Shown here: in pieces, positions 11,830 through 22,994 of the stretch
How the letters are laid out: the number at the start of each line of letters is the position of its first letter
How positions within the stretch are numbered: position 1 is the first letter of the stretch
Assembly: GCF_000715075.1 (NCBI RefSeq)
Contig: NC_134103.1
Location: 51,514,730 to 51,578,729, forward strand
DNA length: 64,000 nt
Reading direction: 5' to 3'
From: Nicotiana tabacum
Lineage: Eukaryota > Streptophyta > Magnoliopsida > Solanales > Solanaceae
Made by a program: the position numbers and the translations under genes
Notes under the pieces: generated by a model
What the model was told of the DNA's origin: nothing
Seen by the model: the letters and a program-made list of their open reading frames with translations, nothing else
Databases searched by the model: none

Positions 11830-12110
11830 TGAAACATCGCCACATTGTCCGAAGGCATCATAGTCCGATGGCACCATCCTCAAAGCCTGAAGACACCATT
11901 CCCATGGCTTGAGGATCTCTCGAAAACTGCATATCATTATTCAAAAGTGTCATAGTCCAGAGGCACCATCCTAATAGCCAGAGGACACCATTCCATAGCC
12001 TGTGAATACCTTTATCATACGCATCATGGCCTAGTACGTCATGGTCTAAGGGCATCATCCTCATCGTCTGAAGGACAATTCTCATAGTCTGAAGGAATTT
12101 GAATCATGTT
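11830..12110 (+). repeat. Imperfect repeats around CATAGTC-GAAGGCACCATCC
   Basis: Several diverged copies of a ~33-bp block (a CATAGTCC-like word followed by GGCACCATCCT) occur between 11855 and 12100. Traces occur in the F 3' UTR near 46386-46430. It forms a second repeat type in the TAT-C 3' UTR. Confidence 0.6.
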
Positions 12111-12474
12111 TAATTTTCCGCAATGACTATATATATTCGCGTGCATCATGTTTTATGTTTTGCAGGTAACTCGAGGTGGAACCGTTCTATAAACTGGAAA
12201 TAATCTAGCTCCGGTTTCCGTTCACAACGTTCACATCCTTTGAATATCTCAAAAGTAACCGATAAACCATAAATTGACTATTCTTTATCCCGTAACCGCT
12301 CAAACGTTCATCTTGTACATCCATAACGTTCAATTTCTCATTCATAGCTCCACCTGAAATTATCCGCCACTTATGAAACTACCCTACCTAGAGAAAATCC
12401 TTATTCAAAACATACGACCCTCTTTTATAACAACTCCATCGGTCTCGTCCGCCGTTGGATCCAGAACTAAACAC

Positions 12475-12533
12475 GACCTGATTTTCGTAATACCAGGGAT
12501 GTGTAGGCAACTCACGAACTAGGGTTCGGCCCC
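12475..12533 (+). other. Conserved noncoding motif, copy 2
   Basis: GACCTGATTTTCG followed by CAGGGATGTGTAGGCA and GGGTTCGGC repeats the order of the post-pol motif at 10352. It lies about 105 bases before the LTR. Confidence 0.55.
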
Positions 12534-12622
12534 CATTTTTTAAACACTTCACACCCCATCCTCGTTCATTCGAACAAAATTGATTATCAGTTTCTTTACC
12601 CGACAATTCTTTCATCATTCCC

Positions 12623-12639
12623 GGGTAAAGATGGGCAGC
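12623..12639 (+). other. Polypurine tract of C1
   Basis: The purine-rich stretch GGGTAAAGATGGGCAGC directly precedes the LTR terminus TGTTGATA at 12640. Such tracts prime plus-strand synthesis in LTR retrotransposons. Confidence 0.65.
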
Positions 12640-13781
12640 TGTTGATACTCAATGTTTGCCCTCATATTTCTTAAAATATTTCATATACTTTCAACTATTA
12701 TTTTACACTATTACCCAATTTATAGAGGTCATATAAGTGATTTCTATAATTTTTAATGCTTTTAAAATTGATTTCTTGCATTTTCAATTGTTAAATATTT
12801 ATTAATTACTCCTTCAAATTAGTTTTGGAGATACAAATTAATTATTTGTACCCATATACATATTCTATTATATGTTTATTCCATTTTATATAATTACATT
12901 TGCATTATTATTTACAATATTTGCAATAATAGCCTATATTCTTATAATAATTGGTTTTATTATATTATTTATGTCAAAATAGCATTTTTAATATTTCTAT
13001 AAATCTAAGTTAATATTTTTTAATTACTCAATTTCTTAAATAATATTTTTATCATTTATTAGCCATTTTTAATATATTTTTATGAATTTTGTGTACTTTC
13101 AAATCTTGCTCAAACTAGGCCAATTTCAGGACCGAATTATCGGCCCAGTTCTCCCAAATCCCTGGCCCAATTTCCACAGCCCAAATAAAATGTCCCTTTT
13201 AATTTCTAACCCAGTCGGGACCCATTCTACGACCCACCCCACCTCTCATTTAATCCTGGCCATTAATCTCAATGATCAACGACCTACATCCTCTCCCTCA
13301 CTTTTAATTACCCAACACCCGAAACCATAACCTATTTCCCTCCCTCAGCCGCCCCTAAATGCTCTCAACTCCCTCCTTTCTCTTCTTAGAAACCCCAGCA
13401 GTCACCTCCTAATTTCTCTCCAATTCCCACCTAAAAATGGAATCAATTCATGATTCAGTTACCTATTTCGTGATACTTCGCTATTGTATACGCGTCTATG
13501 GTGTTACTTAGTTCTTGCTCTATTTTTGGCAAGAACTACCTTTCAAGAACATGCCGTATTGACTCCGATTTTGTGAAGATCTGGACAATGCTCCGTCTAG
13601 ATACACTCTAAAATGAATGATTCTTGCATTCCTGGTCCGATTTACAGCCGTTGGAGCCAACTAGGGTTTGGAATTTTTTCATCTCCTTTACCAGCTCTGT
13701 CACTGATTGCATGTGATCTTTTCTTTCCTTATTTTTGTTTAATTGATCGTTTTTCCATGTTTGTCTGGTCAAATCGACTAC

Positions 13782-13788
13782 TATATAA
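13782..13788 (+). promoter_or_regulatory. TATA box of TAT-C LTR copy 1
   Basis: TATATAA followed by CCCCACCC. A TATA-type box holds the same relative place in all four C LTR copies (17117, 41605, 47164), which supports it as the core promoter. Confidence 0.6.
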
Positions 13789-14064
13789 CCCCACCCTGAT
13801 TTCCCATTTTAACGGACTTTGAATCATTAATACTCCCTCACTTACTCACACACTTTGTTCTAAAACTTTTGGTTCTTGGCCGGCTGAAATCTAAGGCCAC
13901 CGGAATTTGTTTAATTGACCTTCTCAGTGTGAGCACTGCTCGGGGTTCAACTGAAACCCTTGGGAACTGTGACGCACTAAGTTCGAGGGTTCTATTGCTC
14001 TCTTTGCTATTGAAGTACTACTGGGTCTGTTCTTCTTATTTGCTTGTTTGTTCATCTGCAACTG

Positions 14065-14070
14065 GTAAGT
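14065..14070 (+). promoter_or_regulatory. Splice-donor-like site in TAT-C LTR copy 1
   Basis: ACTG|GTAAGT lies 283 bases downstream of the TATA box. The same ACTGGTAAGT lies 291 bases downstream of the TATA box in copy 4 (47455), so it is probably within the transcript and may start a leader intron. Confidence 0.45.
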
Positions 14071-15189
14071 CTCTTTGTCCATAGCAATTTCATTCTCCTT
14101 CATTTATATTTTTTGCTTTGTGTATACATGTCTCTGACACTTCTATGAAATAATATCCTAGTTTGTTACCTTGTTTGTAACCTTACTTGCTCTGAAGACA
14201 TCTTATGATTCTATACCTTTAGCATCTGAACTAGCCTAATTTCTGATTATGAATGCCTATATGTGTATTTAACATAGGCGATTTCTACCTCTCTTAACAT
14301 GTTTAGTTTACTGCGTGTATGTTGATATCTAATGTTAGTCCTGAGTTTGCCTCTTACTTTATTCTGGACTATTATGACAACCAACTCATGCCTAGAATGT
14401 ATTCTTATTCTTGTTGAGTCATTCATGCCTAACCTGCTATCTTTCTGGGGTTCTACTGTTAGTTATGACCATGTCCCCATGCTATTTGTGGTTCTACTGT
14501 GTACTTCTGACTTGCTCAATTCTATGTATTAATTGAGACCTTTAGAGTAAATCTCATAACTAGCCTCTCCTCGAATATGTGGCCAACTAGTACCAGGTTT
14601 AATACTTGCCTGTCTTGCTTCTGAAAATTCACATGTTTCTTATATTGTGACTGATGTTCAACACGCTAAAGTTTTCCACTGCTTAATTAAGTAATTGCTT
14701 GATCATGAACTTGTTCTGTTTTGTTGTTCCTTTCATTAGGCTTTTCATGATAGACACTTTCATGTGAAGGATGTGATTTGCTTGCTTCTTGTCTGTGATT
14801 CTGCTAGACCCCCATCTAAAGATTCTCTAGGTTGATTGTAAATCAAGCTTCATTTGAAACTCTTTGGAATGGTTTACTATCCTAGGTAATACCTTCATAT
14901 ATTCCTTTCTTTGGAATGGTGTACTATCTCCACATAACACAACAAACGACTCAAATACACCATTCGTCCATTACTTCCATCTTAAAATAATTAAATATAA
15001 CTACAACATCAACATGTCTATATACATAGAGAGGAAGAGGGGTTTTACCTTGTAATACCTTCATATATTCATAACTATAACTTAACAACACCTTCAACAA
15101 CAATACATACCAAGAACAACCTCAACATGTTATACAATATATTCAGCAAGTCGTTTTCATCATCTACTCTTCAAATTACAAGTTATAAC

Positions 15190-15986
15190 AACTAACATGA
15201 TTAATCATCCAACGTTTCCAGAAAACAAAAAACAACAACAACAACAACAAAATCCAGTGAATTTTCACAAGTGGGGTTTGTGGAGGGTGAGATGTACACA
15301 ACCTTACCCTTCCCCTGGAAGGCAAAGAGGCTGCTTCAAGAAGACCCTCATCTAAAGAAAAGATAAAATCAAGCAATGGTAGAAAGTATAAACAAGAATA
15401 AGATAAAAAGAGGACCGAAACCAAGGTAGAAAATAAATAGTAGTAATATCAATCTAAGAATAAATGGATAACAAACTAACTGTAATGCTAATGAACTGAG
15501 GAAGACAAAGGGAGACGCTCGACTATCTACTAACTTTTTACTCTGATCCTCGACCTCCACACCCTCCTATCAAGAGTCATGTCCTCGGTAAGCTCCAACT
15601 GCACCATATCCCACCTAATAACCTCTCCCCAAGATTTCTTTGGCCTACCTCTGCCCCTCATCATACAACCAAGGTTAACCTCTCACACCTCCTCACCGGG
15701 GCTTCTATGCTTCTCCTCTTAACATTCCCGAACCATCTCAATCTCGCCTCCCGCATATTTTTCTCCAAGGGGGCTACTCCCACCTTGTCCCGAATAATTT
15801 TATTCCTAATCTTATCCAACCTGATATGCCCACACATCCATCTCAACATCCTCATTTCTGCTACTTTTATTTTCTGGACATGCGATTTTTTGACCAGCCA
15901 ACACTCTACCCTATACAATAAGGTCAGTCTAACCAATACTTTGTAGAACTTACCCTTAAGTCTCAGTGGCACATTCTTATCACACA
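15190..15986 (-). mobile_element. RTE-type LINE, 3' end, minus strand
   Basis: The left end carries a (CAA)n run at about 15228-15252, the minus-strand view of a TTG-repeat tail. It is followed by a 3' UTR with an ACTTGTGAAAATTCACTGG-like stretch, similar to the tail shared by solanaceous RTE LINEs and SINEs. The minus strand from about 15980 to 15661 encodes the end of the LINE reverse-transcriptase protein, with KLKGKFYKVL-like, ECWLVKK, EMRMLRWMCGH and RLRWFGNVKRR motifs. The LINE is cut at 15986 by the LTR at 15987. Confidence 0.8.
15661..15980 (-). pseudogene. RTE LINE ORF, C-terminal fragment
   Basis: About 105 residues of the C-terminal region of an RTE LINE polyprotein, downstream of the RT catalytic core. 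Motifs on the minus strand are LRLKGKFYK, ECWLVKKSHV, MRMLRWMCGH, VGVAPLEKNMRE and LRWFGNVKR. The apparent first residues, MEYLRNMRAKL, come from the adjoining C LTR and are not LINE sequence. The frame ends near 15661 with the remaining C-terminus shifted. Confidence 0.8.
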
Positions 15987-17282
15987 TGTTGATACATAAT
16001 TTTGCCCTCATATTTCTTAAATATTCCATATACTTTCAAATATTATTTTGCACTATTACACAATTCATAGAGCTCATATAAGTGATTTCTATAATTTTTA
16101 AAGCTTCTAAAATTGATTTCTTGCATTTTCAATTGTTAAATATTTATTAATTACTCTGTCAAATTATTTTTGGCGATCAAATTTGTACCCATTATGCATA
16201 TTCAATAATATTTTTACTCTATTTTATATAATTACATTTGCATTATTGTTTACAATATTTGTAATAATAGCCTATATTCTCATAATAATGGCATTTATTA
16301 TATTATTTATATCAAAATAGCATTTTTTATATTTCTATAACTCTAAGTTACTATTTTTAAGTACTCAATTTCTTAAATAGTATTTTTATCATTTATTAGC
16401 CATTTTTAATTTATTTTTGTTAACTTTGTGTATTTTAAAATCTAGCCCAAACTAGACAAATTTTTGGACCAAATTACCGGCCCAAACCTCCCAAATCCCT
16501 AGCCCAATTTCCCCAATCCAAACCAAACGACCCTTTTAATTTCTAACCCGGTCGGGACCCGTTCTCCGACCTGCTTGCCTCTTGTTTAACCCTGGCCGTT
16601 AATCTCAAAAGATCAACTGCCTAGAGCCTCTCCCTCACTTCTAATTACCTAACCCCTGAAACCCTAACCCATTTCCCTCCATCAGCCGCCCCACTTAATC
16701 CTCTCAACTCCCCCTTTCTCTTCTAAGAAACCCTAGCAGCCTTCCTAATTTCTCTCTGATTCTGACCTAAAAATGGAATCAATCCACGATTCACTTACCT
16801 ATTTCGTGATACTTTGCTATTGTATACACGTCTGTGGTGTTACTTAGTTCGTGCCCTTTTTTTTGGCAAGAACTACCTTTTAAGAACATGCCTGATTGAC
16901 TCCGGTTTAGTGAAGATCTGGACGATGCTGCGCCTATATACACTCTACAATGAATGATTCTTATTCCTGTTCCGATTTACAGCCGTTGGACCCAACTAGG
17001 GTTTGGAATTCATTCATCACCTTTACCAGCTCTGTCAATGATTGCATGTGATCTTTTCTTTCCTTATTTGTTTTTAATTTATTGTTTTTCCATGTTTGTC
17101 TGTTCAAATCGACTACTATATAACCCCACCCCGATTTCCCCTTTTGAACGAACTTTGAATCATTACTACTCCCTCACTTACTCTTCACTTTGTTCTGAAA
17201 CTTTTGGTTCTCTGCCGGCTGAAAGCCAAGGCCACCAGAATTCATTTAATTGACATTTTCAGTGCAAGCACTACTCGAGGTT
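15987..17282 (+). mobile_element. TAT-C LTR copy 2, interrupted by TAT-D
   Basis: Starts TGTTGATAC at 15987, directly against LINE coding sequence, so this LTR element inserted into the LINE. It aligns with copy 1 through the AT-rich U3, the proline/serine-like C-rich block and the TATA box (TATATAA at 17117). At 17282 it is cut by the 5' LTR of TAT-D; the rest of this copy is not seen in the window. Confidence 0.8.
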
Positions 17283-17920
17283 TGTATACAGTTAAAACCG
17301 GGCCCACCTGATTTTACTATTTGACCGAGACCGGGAGGTTGTATCGAAGGACGGCGTCGTAATGAAACAAATCACGAGGATAAGGTACCGAGTTCAAAAT
17401 CGAGGTACCTGTCGAGATCGAGGCTAGTAGCGATCGAAGCCAAATGAGACAGACATCGAGCAAGATCGAAGATAGCACAATAACAAAAAGGCGAGATATC
17501 CGTGACTGGTCGAGGATCATGGCGTAAATCTCATAATAGATCAAATCAGAAATAGTTAATTAGCTAATCATGGGATTTCCTTCTGTAATTAGAATTATAC
17601 CATAAGTGGAATTCCTCTACTATTTAAATTGGGGTTCTAATCATTTGTAACACACATTGTTCACAGATATCAAAGCAATATAATTCTCTTTCTCGTTTAT
17701 ACTATTGTTCATCAGCTTGTTATATTTTAATTGTTCTTGCATCAACCAGTTCGAGGGTATCCAAACTCGAGGGCTGATTTCCATTCTAACACTGGTTTGC
17801 TTTACTTTATAGTTCATTTCTGTTATTAATCTTCATATTTATCAAGTGGTATTAAGTGAAATCGCGTGTCCTTAGAACCACATTATAAGTTTAATTGTTA
17901 TCCAATTTTAAGGGTAAACA
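17283..17920 (+). mobile_element. TAT-D 5' LTR
   Basis: Runs from TGTATACAG to GGGTAAACA, with TG...CA ends, 638 bases. It carries a TATTTAAA box at 17621 and a CAATATAA stretch downstream. The first 417 bases are repeated at 27381-27796. Confidence 0.9.
17621..17628 (+). promoter_or_regulatory. TATA-like box of TAT-D 5' LTR
   Basis: CTACTATTTAAATTGG; the same TATTTAAA is kept in the 3' LTR at 27718-27725. Its position would put transcription start around 17655. Confidence 0.5.
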
Positions 17921-17941
17921 GTTTGGCACCCACCATGGGGC
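17921..17941 (+). other. TAT-D primer binding site
   Basis: The LTR end is followed by GTTTGGCACCCACCATGGGG, close to the TGGCGCCCACCGTGGGG-type primer site I associate with Tat elements. The tRNA partner (Arg-type in this clade) is not verified. Confidence 0.65.
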
Positions 17942-18031
17942 CAAGGATAATAGTGATTTCTTAATACTGATTTTGATAACACACACTGCTTTACACTTGT
18001 TCTCGTAAGAATCTTTGTTTTCAGGATAAAC

Positions 18032-19673
18032 ATGTCAAACTCACAAGCAGCGCCTACACATGGTGACAACGACCTCAGATTTCATGGGGAAAATGACAAT
18101 ATAGCCACCCCAGGGATCGAGGCGCCTCAGGCTGACCTCAAGGGGAAACAATTGCAAATCCCATCGATGTCAGTTCACATGTTGCCCTAAATGCAAATGT
18201 GGGCGTTGATCCCGAAGGTAGCATACGCAGGGAAGTTCGATCAGGTGGTCGAGGTACGCAAGGCGGAGAAGATGGTAAAGTTAGCCTCCAATTGATATTT
18301 GAAATGTTACAGGCTCAACAAGCCTCTATAGCACAACTACAAAATCAGTACCGAACGATCGAATCAGAAGTCGTCCATAGGACTGAGCCTATGCCGGAAA
18401 GGTTGAATGCCAACGAATTGGGGACTGACCCCGCCATTATGAAAATGCTCAAGGAGCTCACTAAATGGATTGAATCGGGAGAAAAGAAAATCAAGGCAAA
18501 TGACAAGAAAGTAGAGACATACAACTCCCGGGTTGACCAAATACCGGGGGCACCGCCGATTCTAAAGGGTATGGATTCAAAGAAATTCATACAAAGCCTT
18601 TCTCTCCAAGTGCGGCTCTGAAACCCATTACGAAGAAATTTGAATGCCAGAAATTCCTAAGTACAATGGGACCACCGACCCTAATGAGCATGTCACTTCT
18701 TATACATGCGCAATAAAAGGGAATAACTTGGAAGACAATGAGATTGAATCTGTTCTACTGAAGAAATTTGGAGAAACCTTGTCGAAAGGAGTAATGATAT
18801 GGTACCACAATTTGCCGCCTAATTCCATCGATTCCTTTGCCATGCTTGCAGACTCCTTCGTAAAGGCACATGCTGGAGCAATAAAGGTTTCAACTAGGAA
18901 GTCGGACCTCTTCAAGGTGAAACAAAAAGACAACGAAATGTTAGGGAATTCGTATCTCGATTCCATATGGAACGCATGGAACTACCACCGATCACAGATG
19001 ATTGGGTTATTCAAACCTTTACTCAAGGTTTGAACGAACGAAGTTCGGTGGCATCACGATAGTTAAAGCATAATTTAATTAAATATCCAGCAGTAACCTG
19101 GGCTGATGTGCATAATCGGTACCAGTCAAAGATTAGGGTCAAGGATGATCAATTGGGGACCCCTTCCGGTTCCATTTATCCAAACAGGCCCGTCGACAGA
19201 ACTCAAACGGATATTGACAGAGAACCCCGGTCGAACAGAGATCGGTATCAACCATACAATGCAGATCATAGAAACAGCAGCCCAGGACTCAATCCCATCC
19301 GAAATGATCGAAGGAATGATCGAGCACAGAGCTCTCGAGGTCTCATGAGCAAAAGTGGCTTCGATAAAGATGTCGATCCTACAGAAGCACCGCGATTATC
19401 AGAATACAACTTGAACATCGATGCATCAGGTATTGTGTCAGCCATTGGGAGAATCAAATATACTAGATGGCCCAGATCCCTACAAACTGATCCATCCCAA
19501 AGAAACCCCAATAAAATATGCAAATACCATGGTACACATGGTCATAGAGTAAAAATGGTGTATGGAGAACAACATGTTGCCAAAGAGATGTTCGCGGTCG
19601 ATGAAGTAATACCTGTATCGGCGCTTTTGTCAACAAAGGGATCAGAGTCCAAAGGAAAACATAAAGCTAAATA
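18032..19673 (+). pseudogene. TAT-D gag
   Basis: Starts at ATG 18032 (MSNSQAAP), shifts frame once near 18150, and continues as a Gln-rich, probably coiled-coil segment (LQLIFEMLQAQQASIAQLQ). The capsid domain follows at 18644-19030, with PKYNGTTDPNEHV, WYHNLPPNSI and FVKAHAGA. A basic, Arg/Asn-rich region follows (19108-19400), then CKYHGTHGH near 19518, normally part of a zinc knuckle. Frameshifts at about 18620 and 19030 break the protein. Gag would form the particle. Confidence 0.8.
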
Positions 19674-20730
19674 GAAACCACAACCACCAGCCTCGACTCA
19701 GTCGGAGAAATAGGGAACGGACGAGGACGATGACTACTGGACCCCTTGATCCTTCATAATCCCCGAGTATTCCGACGCCACCAAATCGACAGTGAAAGAT
19801 CTGGAGCAAGTCATACTGATTGAGCATCTACCCGATCGAAAAGTATACCTGGGTATGGGGTTAACCCCCAAGCTCAGGGAAAAACTCATTAAATTTCTTA
19901 CCAATAATATGGATTGTTTTGCTTGGTCCCACCTAGATATGACAGGGATCCTGCCGGAGATAACTACTCATCGACTGAGCTTGGACCCGAAGTTCTGCCC
20001 GGTAAAACAAAAGAAAAGGTCCTAGTCCGAGGTAAAATATGCATTCATCAAGGACGAGGTAGCCAAACTTCTCAAAATAGGATCTATTCGGGAAGTAAAA
20101 TATCCCGAATGGTTAGCAAATGTAGTCGTAGTCCCTAAAAAGGGAAATAAACTTAGAATGTGCATAGACTATAAATATTTAAACAAAGCATGTCCTAAAG
20201 ACTCTTTTCCTCTACCAAATATCGATCGCATGATCGATGCCACGGCCAGCCACGAGATTATTAGTTTTCTCGATGCCTACTCCGGGTACAATAAAATACA
20301 AATGAACCCAGAGGATCAGGAAAAGACTTCACTCATCACTAAGTACGACACCTATTGTTATAATGTAATGCGTGGACTAAAATACGCTGGTGCCACTTAT
20401 CAACGCTTAGTAAATCGAATGTTTGAAGAACAAATAGGTAAATCAATGGAGGTTTATATTGACGATATGCTAGTTAAGTCCCTACGAGCAGAAGATCATT
20501 TGACACATTTGCAGGAGACCTTCGATATACTAAGGAAATACTACATGAAACTCAACCCGGAGAAATGTTCATTCAGGGTCGGCTCGGGCAAGTTCCTCGG
20601 CTTTATGGTATCAAATCGGGGGATCGAAATCAACCCCGATATGATTAAGGCAATCAAAGACATCACAGTCATGGACAATGTTAAGGCCGTACAAAGATTA
20701 ACATCGATTCATCTCGAGGTCTTCAGATAG
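19674..20730 (+). pseudogene. TAT-D reverse transcriptase
   Basis: Entry region at 19792-20024 (DRKVYLGMGL, FAWSHLDMTGI). The RT domain proper has CIDYKYLNKACPKDSFPLPN at 20161, FLDAYSGYN, and the catalytic YIDD at 20455-20466, followed by KFLGFMVSNRGIEINP. The MPFGL motif is altered to MRGLKYAGA. A frameshift near 20020 and a stop at 20728 interrupt it. No DTG/DSG-type protease motif lies between gag and RT, so that region appears deleted. Confidence 0.85.
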
Positions 20731-21880
20731 AAGTCACAGGTTCTTCTCACTGTTCAAAAAGAAGAACAATTTTTCATGGACCCTAGAATGCCAACAAGCA
20801 GTGGAAGAATTAAAGCGGTACCTCTCAAGCCCGCCACTGCTTCATACTCCAAAAGCGGACGAGCAACTCTACTTGTACTTAGCAGTCTCAGAAATTATGG
20901 TAAGTGGGGTCCTAGTTCGAGAAGAGCAAGGTATGCAATTTCCTGTTTACTATGTTAGTCGAACTTTAGGTGAGGCCGAGACCCGGTACCACACTTAGAA
21001 AAATTAGCGCTTGCCCTAATAAGCGCCTCTAGGAAATTAAAACCATATTTTTAGTGTCACCCGATCTGCGTGGTGACTCTCTGCAATATTTTGCATAAGC
21101 CCAAACTTTCTGGCCGATTGGCCAAATGGGCCGTTGAGATAAGTGGGTACGATATCGAGTATCGACCCCGAATGACCATCAAGTCTCAAATCTTAGCGGA
21201 CTTCATGGCCGACTTTATGCCAGCCCTCGTACCCGAGGTCGAAAAGGAACTATTATTAAAGTCGGGTACATCATCAGGGGTGCGGACCCTCTTCACAGAC
21301 GGCGCTTCGAACGTGAAGGGGTCCGGGCTAGGCATCATTTTGAAGCCGCCCATAGGTAATACAATTAGACAAGCTATCAAAACTTCCAAGTTAACTAACA
21401 ATGAGGCTGAGTATGAGGCCATTATTGCAGGTCTCGAGCTAGTTAAAGGTTTGGGAGCAGAGGTCATCGACGCCAAATGTAACTCCTGCTTGTGGTAAAC
21501 CAAGTCAACAGAACCTTCGAGGTTCGAGAAGATCGAATGCAGAGGTATTTGGACAAACTACAGGTGACTCTACATCGGTTTAAAGAATGGACCCTACAAC
21601 ATGTGCCTCGAGAACAAAACAGCGAGGCCGATGCCCTTGCAAATTTAGGGTCATTAGTCGAAGACAACGAGATTAGCTCGGGGACTATCGTACAACTTTC
21701 AAGGTTAGTAATCGAAGAAGGCCACGCCGAAATCAACTCCATAATTCTGACCTGGAATTGGAGGAACAAATATATCGAGTACCTAAATAACGGGAATCTT
21801 CCATCGGATGCTAAGGAATCGAGGACTCTATGTACGAAGGCCGCACGATTCACATTGGCCGAAGATTGAACACTATATAG
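20731..21880 (+). pseudogene. TAT-D RNase H regions (gypsy type and archaeal type)
   Basis: First RNase H: FSWTLECQQAVEELK-like start near 20775, YLYLAVSEIMVSGVLVRE and FPVYYVSRTLGEAETRY. The second, archaeal-type RNase H is at 21270-21650: TLFTDGASNVKGSGLG supplies the first Asp and NNEAEYEAIIAGL the Glu. The frame ends at 21498, and the sequence resumes in another frame with TLQHVPREQNSEADALANLG. Two RNase H domains are a hallmark of Tat elements. Confidence 0.8.
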
Positions 21881-22994
21881 AAGGATGTTCGATGGACCAT
21901 TGGCAACATGTTTGGGACCAGGAGATACCGACTACGTCTTACGAGAAATCCACGAGGGCACCTACGGAAATAATTCCGGTGCCGAATCATTGGTTCACAA
22001 AGTCATCAGAGCAGGATACTATTGGGTCGATATAGAAAAGGATACAAAAGAGTTAGTTCGAAAGTGCAACAAATGTCAAAGGTATGCGCCGATGATTCAC
22101 CAACCCGGAGAACAACTCCACTCAGTCTTATCCCCATGGCCATTCATGAAATGGGGAATGGATATCATTGGCCCTCTACTATCGGCCCCAGGTAAAGCTA
22201 AATTTATTTTGTTTATGACTGACTATTTATCTAAGTGGGTTGAAGCACATGCTTTCAAGAAAATTAAAGAGAAAGAAGTCATAGCCTTCATCTGGGACCA
22301 CATTATATGCCGATTCAGGATGCCTGCCGAGATCGTATGCGACAATGGAAAGCAATTCGTCGGCAGCAAAGTGACAGTTTCTCGAAGATCACAAAATAAA
22401 CAATATCCTGTCGACGCCATATCATCCTAGTGGGAAAGGACAGGACGAATCGACAAACAAGACAATCATTCAAAATCTAAAGAAAAGATTGAACGAATCT
22501 AAGGGAAAATGGAGAGAAATATTGCCCGAAGTCCTTGGGAATATCGAATAACGTCAAAATCTAGTACGGGGGCAACACCGTTCTCTTTAGTATATGGCAC
22601 CGAAGCTCTGATCCCGGTTAGAGTCGGGGAACCTAGCGTCAGGTTTCGATATGCAATAGAAGAGTCAAATCACGAGGCTATGAATACAAGCCTCAAATTT
22701 CTAGATGAAAAACGAGAAGCCGCCCTCGTTCGAATGGCCGCACAGAAACAGCGGATCGAAAGGTACTACAATCAAAGAGCCAATCTTCGATACTTTAAAA
22801 TCGGGGACTTGGTTCTAAGGAAGGTCACCCTCAATACTCGAGGCCCAAATAAAGGAAAATTTAGCCCAAACTGGGAGGGACCATATCAAGTCCTTGATAT
22901 CATCGGAAATGGATCCTACAAACTTGGCACGATGAACGACGAACAATTACCAAACAATTGGAACATATCACTCCTCAAACGATATTACTGCTAA
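21881..22994 (+). pseudogene. TAT-D integrase
   Basis: Zinc-finger region: REIHEGTYGNNSGAESL, where the second His is replaced (GNNSG), and CNKCQRYA, which keeps both Cys. Core: WGMDIIGPLL (about 22153) and EIVCDNGKQFVG (about 22329). The glutamate region (QDESTNKTI, about 22443) is in another frame after a shift near 22375. The C-terminal module (KFSPNWEGPYQVLDI) ends at the stop 22992-22994. A GTACGA...TTTGCAG stretch just after the stop could be a small intron, but I cannot support one. Confidence 0.85.

Larger units (their letters stand above)
10337..12622 (+). other. TAT-C 3' untranslated region (C1)
   Basis: Noncoding 2.3 kb between the pol end and the polypurine tract. It holds a conserved motif near 10352-10420, a 118-bp-unit array at 10930-11735, looser repeats at 11830-12110 and a second copy of the conserved motif at 12475-12533. 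The short version in element F (45343-46469) lacks the last part. Confidence 0.75.
5047..12639 (+). mobile_element. TAT-C element C1, internal region
   Basis: A 5'-truncated Tat/Ogre-like Ty3/gypsy element. In order: gag, protease, G-patch spacer, an AT-rich gap, RT, RNase H plus archaeal-type RNase H, integrase, a 2.3 kb 3' UTR with satellite-like arrays, a polypurine tract, and an LTR starting at 12640. Its 5' LTR and the start of gag are missing. Coding parts carry many stops and frameshifts. Element F (41.7-46.5 kb) is a second copy of the same family. Confidence 0.85.
12640..15189 (+). mobile_element. TAT-C LTR copy 1 (3' LTR of C1)
   Basis: Starts TGTTGATACTC at the polypurine tract. 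The first ~1.45 kb aligns with copies at 15987, 40969 and 46470. It contains an AT-rich U3 (12640-13080), a block rich in GGCCCA/CCCAAA words, a TATA box at 13782 and a splice-donor-like site at 14065. Beyond 14080 it continues as T-rich noncoding sequence up to the LINE. Its 3' end is not identified; part of 14860-15189 may be something else, including a 19-bp direct repeat at 14886 and 15052. Confidence 0.7.

Noticed and set aside
13869..14084. Short open frame in TAT-C LTR copy 1
   Set aside because: It lies in noncoding LTR, is not kept in the other C LTR copies and has no recognisable domain.
14886..15070. 19-bp direct repeat (GTAATACCTTCATATATTC at 14886 and 15052) as an insertion footprint
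   Set aside because: Too long for a normal target duplication, and the 147 bases between have no LTR ends, inverted termini or A-rich tail.
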